Positions 49,901-64,000 of a stretch of DNA of 64,000 nt are shown here, in pieces. The position numbers and the translations under genes were made by a program. A model generated the notes under the pieces. The model was given only the letters and a program-made list of their open reading frames with translations, was not told the DNA's origin and did no database searches. Position 1 is the first letter of the stretch; each line of letters opens with the position of its first letter. Source of the stretch: Ptychodera flava (Eukaryota > Hemichordata > Enteropneusta > Ptychoderidae). The stretch lies in assembly GCF_041260155.1 (NCBI RefSeq), contig NC_091944.1, positions 22,307,877 to 22,371,876 of the forward strand, read 5' to 3'.

Positions 49901-52314
49901 TCAAACCACAGGCGACCCAATAAGTACTACTGAGTTTTTCAGTGTTTTCTCTATCATCTCTCTCTTCTTTCTTCATGCTCTGAATGATCGGAATAAATAA
50001 AATAAATGGTTTATATAACCTAACCTAACCTAACCTAACCTGTGACTCTTTATTTATTTTATGCTCATTACAAGGACGTATATCTCTCATACACACATGC
50101 TGTAATTAATTAGTCAACACAACTAATTATGCTAATCCGTGGACTTATCAGGGATTTTACGGGTTGGTCAACATCGCGAAAGATAGGAATGGTTACTAAT
50201 ACTCCTTTTTCATTAACATCACTATCTTTCCGATGTTGACCAACCTCTGATAAGTCCACGGATTAGCATAATTAGTTGTGTTGACTAATCAATTACAGCA
50301 TGTGTGTATGAGAGATATACGTCCTTGTAATGGAGTGTAAAATGAATAAAGAGTCAAGAGGCTATAGGTTAGGCTATATAGTCATTTATTTTATTTACTA
50401 CGATCAGTCAGAGCATGAAGAAAAGGAGAGGGGCTGACAGTGACAGAGAAACTGAGAAAACTCAATAATAAGCTTATCAATATGTATGGGCCGCCTATGC
50501 TCAAACTTTTAATACACAAGCAAACTTTCAACCATTCTCTTTCAAAATCAAGAATCTAAATATGGAGAAACAAATTACCCAATATTTACCCATATTTGAA
50601 ATTCAAAATGGCTGCCATCCCTGTGTTATATCAATGAGTGAAAGTAATATTCCCAATTTCCACAAAAGCTCGTGAAAATTTTATTTACACCATCAAAATG
50701 AACCCCAACAAGTGGTAGGCCAAAAGAATATTGTAAAAGTTTGACAGGCTAAATATTCGTCTCTGAGGCGCACTCTACCAAGCGCATAAGAAAAGCTGCC
50801 AAGTGCTAGTAGGTACATATTAATCATCTTCCATAGTTTCTTGTTGAGTTAGATACTCTGTTGCAGGAAAGGTATGACTTAAACTTTCACTTCATAATAT
50901 ATATCATTATTTTCTTCCTTTTCAGTGAATTAGACCCGGTTCCTGACTCCCAAGTGGTTTTAAGTCCACGGGAAAAGAAGTGAGTACCAATTCTTGATCG
51001 TAGCCGTCACAAACAAGATGTATTGACTCATTTGAGAATAGTGCAGTATAACTTTTGCTGGTCTTTTAGTTGATACCAGAAATGAACGTGAAATGAGTCT
51101 TGCTATGTCATCTCTTCAAAGTGTGAGCAAAATCTGTGTAATATATGTAGGGATCAGATCTATTGTATTTAGTCATAATATTTCCTCTACCATATTTTGT
51201 CCCAACTTATAAAATATGATCCAGTCAATTTTTTTCAGATTTTTGCCAAAATTTTGATAAAAATGTAGCTAATGAAATGTGATATCCGTCGGGTCCAAAA
51301 TTATCAAAAGAATTACATAAAAGTTATTGAAAAGTGGTAAAATGTTGCACAAAATTTTGGTTGGGAAAATTAAATTGGAAATGGCATCGGTCATGATTTG
51401 GCATTTCATTTTTCTGCATCAGGAAGGAAAAGAAAGAACCTGTGAAGAAGGAAGGCAGCACCAGACTACCAAAATGGCCGGTTGTCAAAATGGAAGGCTA
51501 CGATGACATGGCAAACAAGGACATGGACTGGAGTGATGTTCCAAAGCTAAGGCAAGTCATGATTTACTGAACATTATGGGATGGCTCGAGTCCTGTTGTT
51601 TAGTTTATAGGAATGTTGAAGAATTTGTGTGCCATGTTGTTGTATATCAGAGTGCAACAGACCATTATAACTGTCATCTGATCATGATGAAATTTATGAA
51701 ACTGGTACATATAGTTACATGAAAAAAAATCAACGTGTCCAAATATTACACCTTGTCCATTCTTCATCATGAAAACCGTGGGGGTTTTCTTAAGGGGCCT
51801 TCTCAGAGCGTTTTGAAGTGGGCCCTTTAGGATTATGTAAATTGTTTATAGCCTTGTTTGGAATTTCAGGTTTTATTTTTGTCGTTTATGCAGAAAATTT
51901 GGAAAAATATTTATGCATATCAATGAGAGAGAAAAGTGACATCATTTGTGATCAGTGCTATTGTCAAGTGTGAGACTAGAGTTCTGCCATCTCATTCGAA
52001 AACTTGCAGTGTTTAAGTATTCATGTGTGATTGTCCCCGTCTTTTGGAGAGAAAAAAATAACCCTAATCTTTATCGTGTCTTGAACAGGGAAGAGTTGAA
52101 ACAGAAGTACAGCGGGAACGCCACCGAGAGAGTTAAAAAGGACTACCAGCGGACAAGGCAAGACTGGACACGTATGGAACTTGATGAACTGAAAAAAATC
52201 AACCCAGTCAACCGAGAACACATGAAAATTACTTGCAATGCTTACCTAGGGACGTCACCAGGCTCCAAAAAAGCTGTAACGTCACTCGCTAAAACTTTAA
52301 AAGACGACGAATAG
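43995..52314 (+). CDS. seven-exon conserved-looking protein of unknown family (possible ciliary)
   Basis: Exons, read by eye: 43995-44018, 44831-44923, 45739-45917, 47375-47536, 50926-50979, 51423-51551, 52089-52314. The phases join without a stop to 288 residues. Exon 1 gives MSDPAAEE and exon 2 a Glu/Gln/Lys-rich stretch. Exon 3 has a predicted coiled helix (YQERETKRHRQYEKQLEKLK). Exons 4-7 include SIPHTPYIWNSLAPYYKTDT, YLMESPNEVRHGWITRKTAV, RLPKWPVVKMEGYDDMANKD and HMKITCNAYLGTSPGSKKAV. There is no signal peptide or membrane segment. Intron 6 starts with GC instead of GT. I do not recognise the family. The X-box 134 bp upstream hints at a ciliary or flagellar role, which is inference. Exons 1 and 2 are the least certain. 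Confidence 0.75.
45275..45691 (-). mobile_element. family A MITE copy A12, with a nested foldback
   Basis: TTAAGGTAGTTCACGCCTTG at the left and aaatttctgcccttaggca at the right. The region around the middle is replaced by a 106-bp foldback (45524-45629). Lies in intron 2 of the unknown gene. Confidence 0.75.
45524..45629. mobile_element. 106-bp foldback element nested in A12
   Basis: Left arm CACAGTCGCTTGTGAACCAA, right arm GATTCACAAGCGACTGTG. The arms are about 23 bp with one mismatch, with a noncoding centre of about 60 bp. About 50 bp of the host repeat are missing next to it, so no clean target duplication remains. Confidence 0.8.
46050..46320. mobile_element. family B MITE copy in intron 3
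   Basis: Shares tgtgggacccatacaaccta, gtgattgatgaaagtc, and a stretch reading ttaaatgttgcagctatg with the copy at 2656-2950. The inverted ends are worn. Confidence 0.65.
47585..47936 (-). mobile_element. family A MITE copy A13 in intron 4
   Basis: aaggtagtatgcgccttgaa at the left, atatggccgccatccctgtg inside, and cccgagacacattctgcctt at the right. Lies 49 bp after exon 4 of the unknown gene. Confidence 0.8.
49746..49888. mobile_element. 143-bp nested MITE, 5-bp TSD TTAAA
   Basis: Ends are short inverted repeats: GGCGCCCTTCTCAAT against the inverse of ATTGAGTGGGGGC. TTAAA is found on both sides (49741-49745 and 49889-49893), matching the uninterrupted family sequence gacttaaacttttgctc. Confidence 0.65.
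49907..50498. mobile_element. 592-bp foldback element, 8-bp TSD
   Basis: Inverted arms of about 270 bp. Left: CACAGGCGACCC, ttcttcatgctctgaatgat, tctcatacacacatgctgta, tccgtggacttatcagg. The right arm mirrors these and ends GGGCCGCCTAT. GCTCAAAC is present at 49899-49906 and 50499-50506 as a perfect 8-bp target duplication. Four CCTAA units (50019-50041) lie in the left arm. No coding capacity. The 8-bp duplication suggests a hAT-type mechanism. Confidence 0.85.
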
Positions 52315-52417
52315 ACCTAGGCATCCAGATTTAGCTGTTAATATTTATGAGTCCTCTATAAGAAATTCTTGGTTTTAAGATTCTGTCTCTTGATTGGAGG
52401 GATATGTGTGATCAGCA

Positions 52418-52423
52418 AATAAA
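52418..52423 (+). terminator. poly(A) signal of the unknown gene
   Basis: AATAAA 104 bp downstream of the TAG stop, the first canonical hexamer. Confidence 0.6.
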
Positions 52424-52424
52424 C

Positions 52425-54900
52425 TCTCCGTGAAAAACTGCATTATTTTGGTTTTGTAACAGTTTTGAAATTCAGGAATTTTAAAGCCAGGTAGGGTGGA
52501 CGGTGTTATTGACAAGATTTACTTGTGTGAGTTCATGATAGTCAGCTCGAGTCTTGAAAAGTGCAACATTTTACTGCAAACAACAGATTGTAATTGTATT
52601 CAAAACCTCTGTGGTTTTAAACTGAAATTTTAAACATATTTTTGGTTGTACAGTAAGTGAATCGGTCTGAAGTTGACCTTTCCGCCGTAGGGCGTGTGCA
52701 GAGATCAAACGGAACATTTTGACCATATTGCACATCAGACCATCCATACTGGAATCAAACACAACAAAACTGAAAATTTAACAATAAAATGCTCTATCCT
52801 ATGTATATATCCTTCAAGAAGGTACTGGACTGTAATCCTAAAAATCTTTGCAGCCCTTTTTTCTTTCGTGAATTTATGCAAAAGATATGCAAGGGACTCT
52901 ATGTATATTGAAACTGATATGAAACTGCATAACTGCAGGATGGTTAACTGATCGTCAAGGAAAAAAAAAGACAAAATGAAATATTTGCAGGATGGTTCAT
53001 AATTATGGCCATTCAATTGTAAAAAGTTTGCTAAACACTGCTATAATAATAATTGGGGTGTTTCTCTGTACAAGCTAGCCGATCTGTGTTTTTTATCTTG
53101 ATCAAATATATTTTGGAGAGAAACCTTATGCCCATGCACGTTTTTCAAATAAATGCGTGACTTTATGTGTAAATATCAAACCAGGAGCATGGCAACTGAT
53201 TTTCACAGAAAGTGGTGCCACATATCACATGAAAAAATACAGTGAGAACTTGTAACTTTGACAACCTGCCACCCCTATTTTCCTGTGGATAGGTCCAGCC
53301 ACCATATTGAAAACAATGGGCACATACCAAAGTATGATGGTGAATGAGTTAAAAGCCTAACTTGGCCCAAAGCCATTGTTATGAATGGCAATTGTGGACC
53401 TGTTCACAAGTTTTTGGGGGTGGATGGGTTAAAAGTTGTCCTTGCATTTCTATATAGCAGATTCTTGTAGGAATATAGATTGCAAGGATTCTTGTATCTA
53501 TGCATTATAACAGAACAGGTTTATCAATGTGTTGTAGATTCGTGTTTTGAGAATTTCTTGAGGGAATTGTGTTTGGGGAATTTCATGATGAAATATCAGT
53601 GTTGACATTTGATTATTATACATGCAGAACAAAACTAACACAAGAAACAAGCAAGGTAGTACAGATCTCCATTAGCTCATATCTTGTGACACAGCAAATC
53701 AATTGAATGTGTTCCATAAAAATTGTTTTAATTTTTGTTTTGTGATGAACTACTATTTCACTGATCAAAATGGTTACGAGGTCTTTGATGTGCATGCCAT
53801 GGGTACACTTTGCTGAGCTTCAGAGATACAAACCGATCAATTTTGATAACGACTTCCATACGTGAAAGCTAATCGGCTCCAATCATAGTTATGTAGCATG
53901 GCAGCTGTTTTGTCACAGCAGACAAACAAAACCAGGCTAAATAAACAAAACATGTGAATATATGTTAGTGGTGGACATAAGCCCTATCATCTTCCCAAAG
54001 AAAAAGCTACTCTGTTAGCCTGTATGTAAAATTCAATACAACGAATTAATCCACCATTATTTGGACTAACAGCTGCCGTGTTGTCTTCCAATCACACAAC
54101 ATGGGCATGGTGAATTCTGAAGCATGAAAAGGCACTCCCTCCCATCATCGATCACATCGCAATTGAGCACGTACTTTTTTGTTTTTCTGCCGTGTCAACT
54201 CTCCAAGTGTATTTGTCCTGAAATTGCGCGAAAACTTACCGTTCCAAATTTTATGCCAAAGGGATTCACATTGCATATCTATCAAGTGTACAGTTTCTTG
54301 CTGAAAATTTAGAGGCAGCGGTGACATCCAACCTTGTGTCAAACGAATAATTTATTCACATCATTACGGCTGAAAGACTCTTAAACCACCGTTTTGTAAA
54401 CGGTGTTGCAGGTCTAACCTCAACATCTTGACAACCTCCTTCAAATTCAGATCTTGGATGTTCTGTTCTCAAAACTTATTATCAGATACTTCTTACTATC
54501 ATAATCGTGTACATATGAACTTCCAAACGTTTTTAACCATATATTTGTGGGACACTGGATGTTTTTAATTCCACGAGTTTTTTTTTATATTCTTTGTACA
54601 AAACTGAATGAATTTCTGAAAAAGGTTAGAAAAGTTTCTGTGCAAATTGTACGGTATGCTAATTCTGATGTTCATTTACAGTGACAACAGGAATAAAGTA
54701 TATATCTGCAAACTGTTTCACTCGTATATATATGTATATGAGAGTGTGAGATAGAGTGATTGTAGTATGTTAAAGACCTATCCGCCATTCCAAGTGGGTA
54801 GTCTGTGTGAGTGCGTAAGAAGTCTGTGATGTACATGGTGGCACTCAACTTGTCTCAAGGAATGTGATTTTTTCAGATTTCGTTTCAAGAGCAGCTGACC
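52425..54900. other. intergenic, no gene recognised
   Basis: No known domain in the open frames here. A segment near 53275-53430 loosely resembles 1660-1800 but too weakly to name. Confidence 0.4.
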
Positions 54901-54902
54901 TT

Positions 54903-55152
54903 TAACCCTCATCCTGCCAAGTTCGTATGCCCTGATCACGTGAAGTTGGTTAAAAGCAATGGGACATGACTTGAATGATGCATTTTAATGAAGGCTTGAA
55001 CATTTGAAAGCCCCTGAAACACTAATGTATAACTATTTTTCTGCTAACTTGACCCTCTACAATATCCATGCAAAATGGGTGGAAATACGAGTAATTTTTA
55101 GCTCAATACCACTTTTTGCTCACTTGGCAGATGTGAAGTGACAGGCCTGGCA
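54903..55152 (+). mobile_element. family E repeat, copy 2
   Basis: aaccctcatcctgccaagtt at the left, aacatttgaaagcccctgaa inside, and acttggcagatgtgaagtg with acaggcctggcag at the right. CTGCCAAGT and ACTTGGCAG are inverted. Confidence 0.65.
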
Positions 55153-56347
55153 GGAAACGTCTCAACACTGTCAAAAGAATTTTGTACACTTCATAATGTG
55201 TTGCTTATGAACACACACCGCTTAATAAATTGTGGTCATTGGCAAAGACATCTTACCAAAGAATACAGTGGTGCTGTATACTACCAGCAATCTCGAAATG
55301 CCCTTGTTGTTCAAGGTATGAATTATCCCAAATGCATGGACTTGGCTTGATATGGATTGGTCTCAGAATTTGTCATCCCTTTTTCTCATCATCCAGCAGT
55401 GAACACGTTGCCAAATTTGGATAACTTGATGATTCATAGTTTCAAAAATGTGATAAAGTATTCTTTAATGTGCAAAATCAAAAATTTCATTTTTGAAATG
55501 GAAATACATCTGATCACATTGATCTTTTGTAGGGAGGTTACAATGATTACAATGCAGCAATTGTGTACCTTTGTACCAGTCATAGAAAAGTGCACTATAA
55601 ACAAACACTAAAAAATGCTCAAACTTTGAAGTTTGTTGAAGCTTAAATAGCCTCCAGTGTTCCGCTATACAATAGCATAGAAAATATTATAATTCAACCA
55701 GTAAAATTGACATGTAAATAACATGCATACCATTCACTAAAGTGTTACTAGAAGTTTACCCATATCAAACTCTGTAATAAAGAAATCAACCATGTATCTA
55801 GACTGGTGGTGGAGGGACCATACTATGTGATGTTACCAAGCTTCCATCCATTGGAGATGGGTGTTCGATTGCTTAAGGGTAACACTGAGGGCGCCCTACA
55901 TTCCAAACTGTTGACTGCCAATACAGTTCAATTAGAGTCACCATCCCACTTCACCTTTGACACTCAGTTTGTGTTGAGGGATGGGTAATTACTATGGAGC
56001 ACTCTTCCACTGTTACAGTCATCTTTGCAAATAGCATACTGGGCATTGGATCCTATATTTACTTTGTTGATAGTCATTTAGCAACTTTTCATGAGCTGTA
56101 GGAATACTTTTTGAAGGGTGAACGTGATTGATTGTATAAAAACATAGGGTCAAATAGTACAGAAATGTCAAAACTGCCGAATAAAAGGGCTCACTCATAT
56201 TAAACAAAAAGTTGTGGGACGCATCTGTAGTTCCACGACATGTATATGCACATCATTGTTCATTTCAACATAATGCATTCTGCAAAGAGAACGATTTACA
56301 GTTCTTTGTTCTTGGGAAAGGCCTTCATATCACACAAAGTATTCTTG
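55153..56347. other. intergenic, no gene recognised
   Basis: Short open frames only, with no recognised domain or named repeat. Confidence 0.4.
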
Positions 56348-56426
56348 TTAACCCTTTGAGCCCGGCTCAGACATAAATGTCCGATGACGTCATAGAGTAC
56401 CAGGGGGTCAGGGTGCAAAGGGTTAA
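56348..56426. mobile_element. 79-bp TTAA-bounded MITE
   Basis: TTAACCCTTTGAGCCCGGCT at the left and GGTGCAAAGGGTTAA at the right. Inverted ends of about 15 bp with TTAA at both borders, a form seen in piggyBac-related MITEs. Confidence 0.7.
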
Positions 56427-56836
56427 GTTGCTTGAAATTACCAATGATAAATTATTTGTGCCCATGGATACTGTTTCATAAAGTCGATTTTTTTCTAGAA
56501 CAGCAGCTTTTTGTTTAATCCACCTTGTGAATGAATTTAAAATAAAATTGTGGGATGTGGCAGTTTAGTTTTGTAGATATTCATTCTGAACATACGGGAA
56601 ATACGAAAAACTTAGTGTTGCAAACAATGGACAGAGACCTTTATGGCCAAATGACACTATGAGAATTTACAGATTTACCTCCTCATAGAGAATGCTGTAC
56701 AAGTTTATCAATTGGTATAGATGAAAAAAACATGCTCAATACTACTGCAGAATCGGACCATACCTTCTGCTATTAATAATACCGTTACCTCCTGAAGATT
56801 AACCCAGTAGACACTAACCCTGACTTTATCCCCAAC

Positions 56837-58356
56837 CAGCGTGCGAAATTCACGCTAACCCGATGGCCCGAGACCAGCTATTTTCATGCCGGACCAGTAA
56901 CTCTTGAAAGATGTCCTGCTGTTCCTAAAGACGCTGGCCAGTAACTTTCACTATATGGAAAGAAGTTTACCAAAACGTTTTGCTAAGCTAAATACCTGAC
57001 AAAATCATTCAAAGATACGAGTTTGCAAAACGTGAAATTCGCAAATAAAAACTGAACAGACTGATCGGTACTGCATCTAGGCGAAAGACCTTACCTCATT
57101 TTTTTCTCGCGAGAGTAGTGGCGCTATTCAATATGTTCCCCATTTGTGAACCATGTGTTCGGTTCGTGATCTCCTTGCGGTCATAAAAGAGTCATTGTTT
57201 AGCGTATCGACCATGTCGAGGTAAACTGGATTTCAAGGACACCGCGACATTGCTCTTTTATATGATATCGGACATTAACAGGTACTAGACAACAAAGTAT
57301 CAAAATTAGAATTGTCTGGTCAGATATGTGAGTTGGTGAAGTCTCCAATGACATTTACCCTCAGTTTTAGACAAGTCTAGGCTCGTACAAATTAAGTTAG
57401 AGTCGGACTTTGGAAATTTGGCTTGCCCAGACAGCGGGGCCAGGTCTGTAAGGTATTGTGAAATCCCCGATATACATCGAATACGCAACAGAAGGCATTT
57501 CATTCTTGTGTCGTCTAATATCGATATTAGACCCGATATATAGATTGTTGTATGATAGAAATATTTTGGACGCCAAACTTCGAAACAAGAAAGTAAATGT
57601 CCGATATTTAAACACTGTGCAAAATCGCGCCTTCATTGTGATTTGACCTTGATGGCCATTTGCCTCTGCCGCCTGTTAAGATTACATTTTTGTGATTCGT
57701 CTTTTAAAGTGGGTTTGGAAACTTCAGTGTTTTTTCTCTTCATCAGTTGCCCAAATTTGTTGTATCCCTTCCTTGGATTTGGTGATGGTCATCTTCCCTC
57801 AAAGAGGAGAAGCCAGAATCATTTTTGAAAGGGTCAACTGTTGTAGTGACTCGATTTGCGTGTGATCCTGTTTTTGTAATGCCAAAACTTATCCATCCCT
57901 GATCGGAATTCCTGGAAGCTTAGCTTTTTCGTGTTGGGACATATTTCAACTTCAAGCCCATGCACATTTGTGCTCGTTTTCCCAATGTTAGAAATATTTT
58001 TGTGAGAGGCTCTTTTGAGAAATACAAACGTTTGTGTTTGTGCTTAACCTTTCACTGACTTCAAATGTTTTTGGCACAGAGACCAGTTGCCCAAACCTGG
58101 TTTTGACAGTCATCATCATTTGTTTTCCTTTATTGAATTAAAAGGCACAAAACAGTTTGATGTTAGGATGTTAAAGTGGTGTCTTTTTTGTTTTTTTTAA
58201 TCAATGTTCTAGGCCCTCTGAGAGCTGGTAAAAAAACTGCTTTATATTTTGATTTGACCTGAGGATCGGACCAGTGGATTTTCTTCAGGGCTATTAATTT
58301 TTTAAAGTTGCTGGCCAACTTGGCCAGTGGTGATTTTGCGTGAGTTTCACACACTG
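56837..58356. mobile_element. hAT-like element, 1520 bp, perfect 8-bp TSD
   Basis: Left end CAGCGTGCGAAATTCACGC and right end GCGTGAGTTTCACACACTG are inverted with few mismatches. TCCCCAAC is present directly before (56829-56836) and after (58357-58364). Both subterminal regions carry ctggccagt-type motifs. Open frames inside (such as 57458-57646) do not resemble a transposase, so it is non-autonomous or badly decayed. It ends about 180 bp past the last RPL11 exon. Confidence 0.85.
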
Positions 58357-58490
58357 TCCCCAACCCCCTGACTGAAGGGTGGAATATGTCAAAGTCATAC
58401 TGGTATATGTTCAGGAGTTAACCATTACTCTAATCACTGTCCAATTAAAAGTGAAATTTCCACACAGGGTCAGTGTTAATAAAGATGGAT

Positions 58491-58496
58491 TTTATT
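58491..58496 (-). terminator. poly(A) signal of RPL11
   Basis: AATAAA on the minus strand, about 43 bp beyond the RPL11 stop codon. Confidence 0.65.
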
Positions 58497-58538
58497 ATCA
58501 CCGTAATTACACTTCAAATACAGGGCATTTTTCCTTGT

Positions 58539-62256
<3,718 letters not shown>

Positions 62257-62640
62257 TAAAGAGTTAAATTAAGAAATTAAATGATTAATGTTCTGTGTAT
62301 TTGAGATTTTCATCAATAGACAATGCAATAACCTCATCATAATATAATAACGCTACACCATATACAGTTTTTTGACCAAATGGCATTACATTGTTCACTT
62401 TTCAGAAAGTCCGAGTTACTCTCAGTCTGAATTCACTTAACTTTTATCTGCCCCTTTCCACAAACATATACTGGACAAACTTTAAGATACAGGAGTTAAG
62501 TCAATTTTCGATGGTTGTTTTGGCTTATTTGACACCTTTGTTGAGTGTCCGTGCTTTATCCTATTTAAAATCCAAATACTATGGATGTGTATTGTAAGGG
62601 CGAGTGTGCAAGTTTAGTGTCTTTGAACGATGCTGAAGTT

Positions 62641-62693
62641 ATTTTCGTATTCATTTTCGTATTCGTTTTCGTATTCGTATTCGTATTCGTATT
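62641..62693. repeat. TTCGTA hexanucleotide microsatellite (two nearby tracts)
   Basis: About eight TTCGTA/TTCGTT units here, with a second tract of about six units at 63148-63186. The two flank the 196-bp foldback. Confidence 0.9.
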
Positions 62694-62910
62694 GGAGTCA
62701 CTGACAAAATTTTTTATTTTTAGTCCAAATTTCGTACGTATTATATAAAAGTTCTGTCTTACAGAACTTAAAATGCTTTTTAATATGACAATATATCAAT
62801 ACTTCAATATTTGAGAATGTAAGTTGAAAAAGATCCAATCATTTAGGCCCTAGATTGAAAGATATCGTTGCTATAATTAGAGGAGAGATTTTAAAAACAA
62901 ACGGCCAGTA

Positions 62911-63106
62911 CACAGGCACTCCTTAGCTGGGTAGTCTGTTGACTAGATCGATTTTCGGTTCGATCTATCGATCCCGTAGTCGATATGCGCGCCATTGTAA
63001 CCAAAATACTCACTAGGTTACAGTGGCGGGCATACTGACCACGGGATCGATAGATCGAGCCAAAAATCGATCTATTTAGCAGACTACCAAGCTATTAGCG
63101 CCTGTG
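62911..63106. mobile_element. 196-bp foldback transposon, 8-bp TSD
   Basis: Left end CACAGGCACTCCTTAGCTGG, right end AAGCTATTAGCGCCTGTG. The arms continue inward through ggtagtctg, agatcgattttcggttcgat and cgatcccgt to nearly the centre. GGCCAGTA lies directly on both sides (62903-62910 and 63107-63114). Same terminal family as 34337-34398. Confidence 0.85.
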
Positions 63107-63368
63107 GGCCAGTAGTAGTCTTTGGAGGAAAGATTTTTTAAACAAACATCATTTTCGTATTCGTATTCGTATTCGTTTTCGTATTAGCTTTATCACAACA
63201 ACCAACTTAAACATTCTGTTGACATTATTAGTATCGATGATGGAAATTTAGCTGACCCGCCCAATTTGACGAGTCGTAAACTTAAAAGGTAATTTTCTTG
63301 TTTTAAACTGATATCTCTGAGAAAGTGATCGTCATAACGACAGTGAATGCAGGGCTCAACGTTATCGC

Positions 63369-63462
63369 TTGCTGCGAAAACGAGCTCTGCCACTCCTTGA
63401 CGTGTTCTGCTACCACTCCAATGACCAAGCTACCCGAGTGGCAGAGGCTACGGATTCGCAGC
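63369..63462. mobile_element. 94-bp foldback element with 11-bp flanking repeat
   Basis: Left arm GCTGCGAAAACGAGCTCTGC, right arm GAGTGGCAGAGGCTACGGAT ending TTCGCAGC. AACGTTATCGC occurs immediately on both sides (63358-63368 and 63463-63473), a likely target duplication. Confidence 0.75.
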
Positions 63463-64000
63463 AACGTTATCGCATGCCCCTAAGTCGATGACATGCTATA
63501 TTTAGACTGCTGTCGCAAAGAAAATATCATCTCATATGATGTGGGAAAGCGTCATAAAAGAAAACGAGATGAATAAAATGGTATCATAGGCCTATGTCCC
63601 GATCGGTACATTTGCTTCCCTAATAAAGATTAAATTAATGTGTGAGCTGTTGTCAGAGTCCTTATTTCAGTACGGCCCATCTCTTTTTCTTTCCTTGCGT
63701 TTGCGTCAACTGTCATTGCAAGAACATGTTGATCAACTTGCGTTATGATAAGATACACCAGAATGCATGGAAATTAATTGTATCGCCAAATATCGAGAAA
63801 TACCTGTAGGCTATTCTATGATAAATAGACTTCAGCTAGTCTAGTAGCTGTCGCAACTGGCTCGATCGGTTTCCGTCATTTGTTACTGTGCGATCCAGTT
63901 TTAGTGTTACGCAGTTTGCCCCGCTCTACAACTCCGTTCTGCTGCAGGTCACTCCAAAAACTTTCAGCAGTACTACTTTGGGGGACCAATTAAGCCGCTA

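Larger units (their letters stand above)
49709..50780 (-). mobile_element. family A MITE copy A14, split by two nested elements
   Basis: TTAAGGTAGTTTGCGCCTCA at the left, actcttacc-type end at about 50780 (tgaggcgcactctacc). Two insertions interrupt it, at 49746-49888 and 49907-50498. Without them the remaining parts read as a family A copy of about 337 bp. Lies in intron 4 of the unknown gene. Confidence 0.8.
62257..64000. other. upstream side of RPL11, exon 1 not found
   Basis: Holds TTCGTA microsatellites (62641-62693, 63148-63186) and two small foldback elements. No minus-strand ATG-GCN followed by a donor was seen, so RPL11 exon 1 and its promoter may lie beyond the window or be too short to pick out. 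Confidence 0.4.

Noticed and set aside
50019-50041. CCTAA repeats as an internal telomeric tract
   Set aside because: Only four TTAGG-type units inside a foldback arm; a deuterostome telomere would be TTAGGG.
62911-63106. RPL11 exon 1 from an ATG-GCG on the minus strand near 62993
   Set aside because: It lies inside the foldback element and is not followed by a splice donor.

Overview
The window is animal nuclear DNA that is AT-rich, intron-rich and crowded with small transposons. The genes have vertebrate-like relatives: an SDF2-type MIR protein, ribosomal protein L11, an ABRA/STARS-like Costars protein and a rhodopsin-class receptor. Together with short exons and many MITEs this suggests an invertebrate deuterostome, perhaps a hemichordate. 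The organism is an inference; no species-specific marker was seen.

Layout. Positions 1 to about 28600 hold no gene I can support. They carry microsatellites (AT and CA tracts at 8725-9230, a 1-kb TATCA satellite at 9343-10357, an ATC tract at 13242-13330), several MITE families, a decayed LINE (20585-22135, minus) and a hAT-like element (26499-27411). At 28682-29806 is a single-coding-exon class A GPCR. On the minus strand at 33195-33699 is the last exon of an ABRA-like gene. A six-exon SDF2 gene runs from 35147 to 41435 (+). A seven-exon, probably ciliary gene of unknown family runs from 43995 to 52314 (+). A 1.5-kb hAT-like element with a perfect 8-bp target duplication lies at 56837-58356. 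RPL11 occupies 58539-62256 on the minus strand, and its tiny first exon was not found.

The genes are unrelated housekeeping or cell-biology genes and do not form a pathway. SDF2 belongs to ER protein folding, RPL11 to the 60S ribosome, ABRA-like to actin/Rho/SRF signalling, and the GPCR to cell signalling.

The most distinctive content is the transposon record. One family of about 340-360 bp, with TTAA-bounded inverted ends (called family A here), occurs at least 14 times in both orientations. One copy carries two different elements nested inside it. Three foldback elements of 62, 196 and 592 bp share CACRGGCG-like ends and each has a perfect 8-bp target duplication. All splice sites, reading phases and repeat ends were read by eye, with no alignment or database search.
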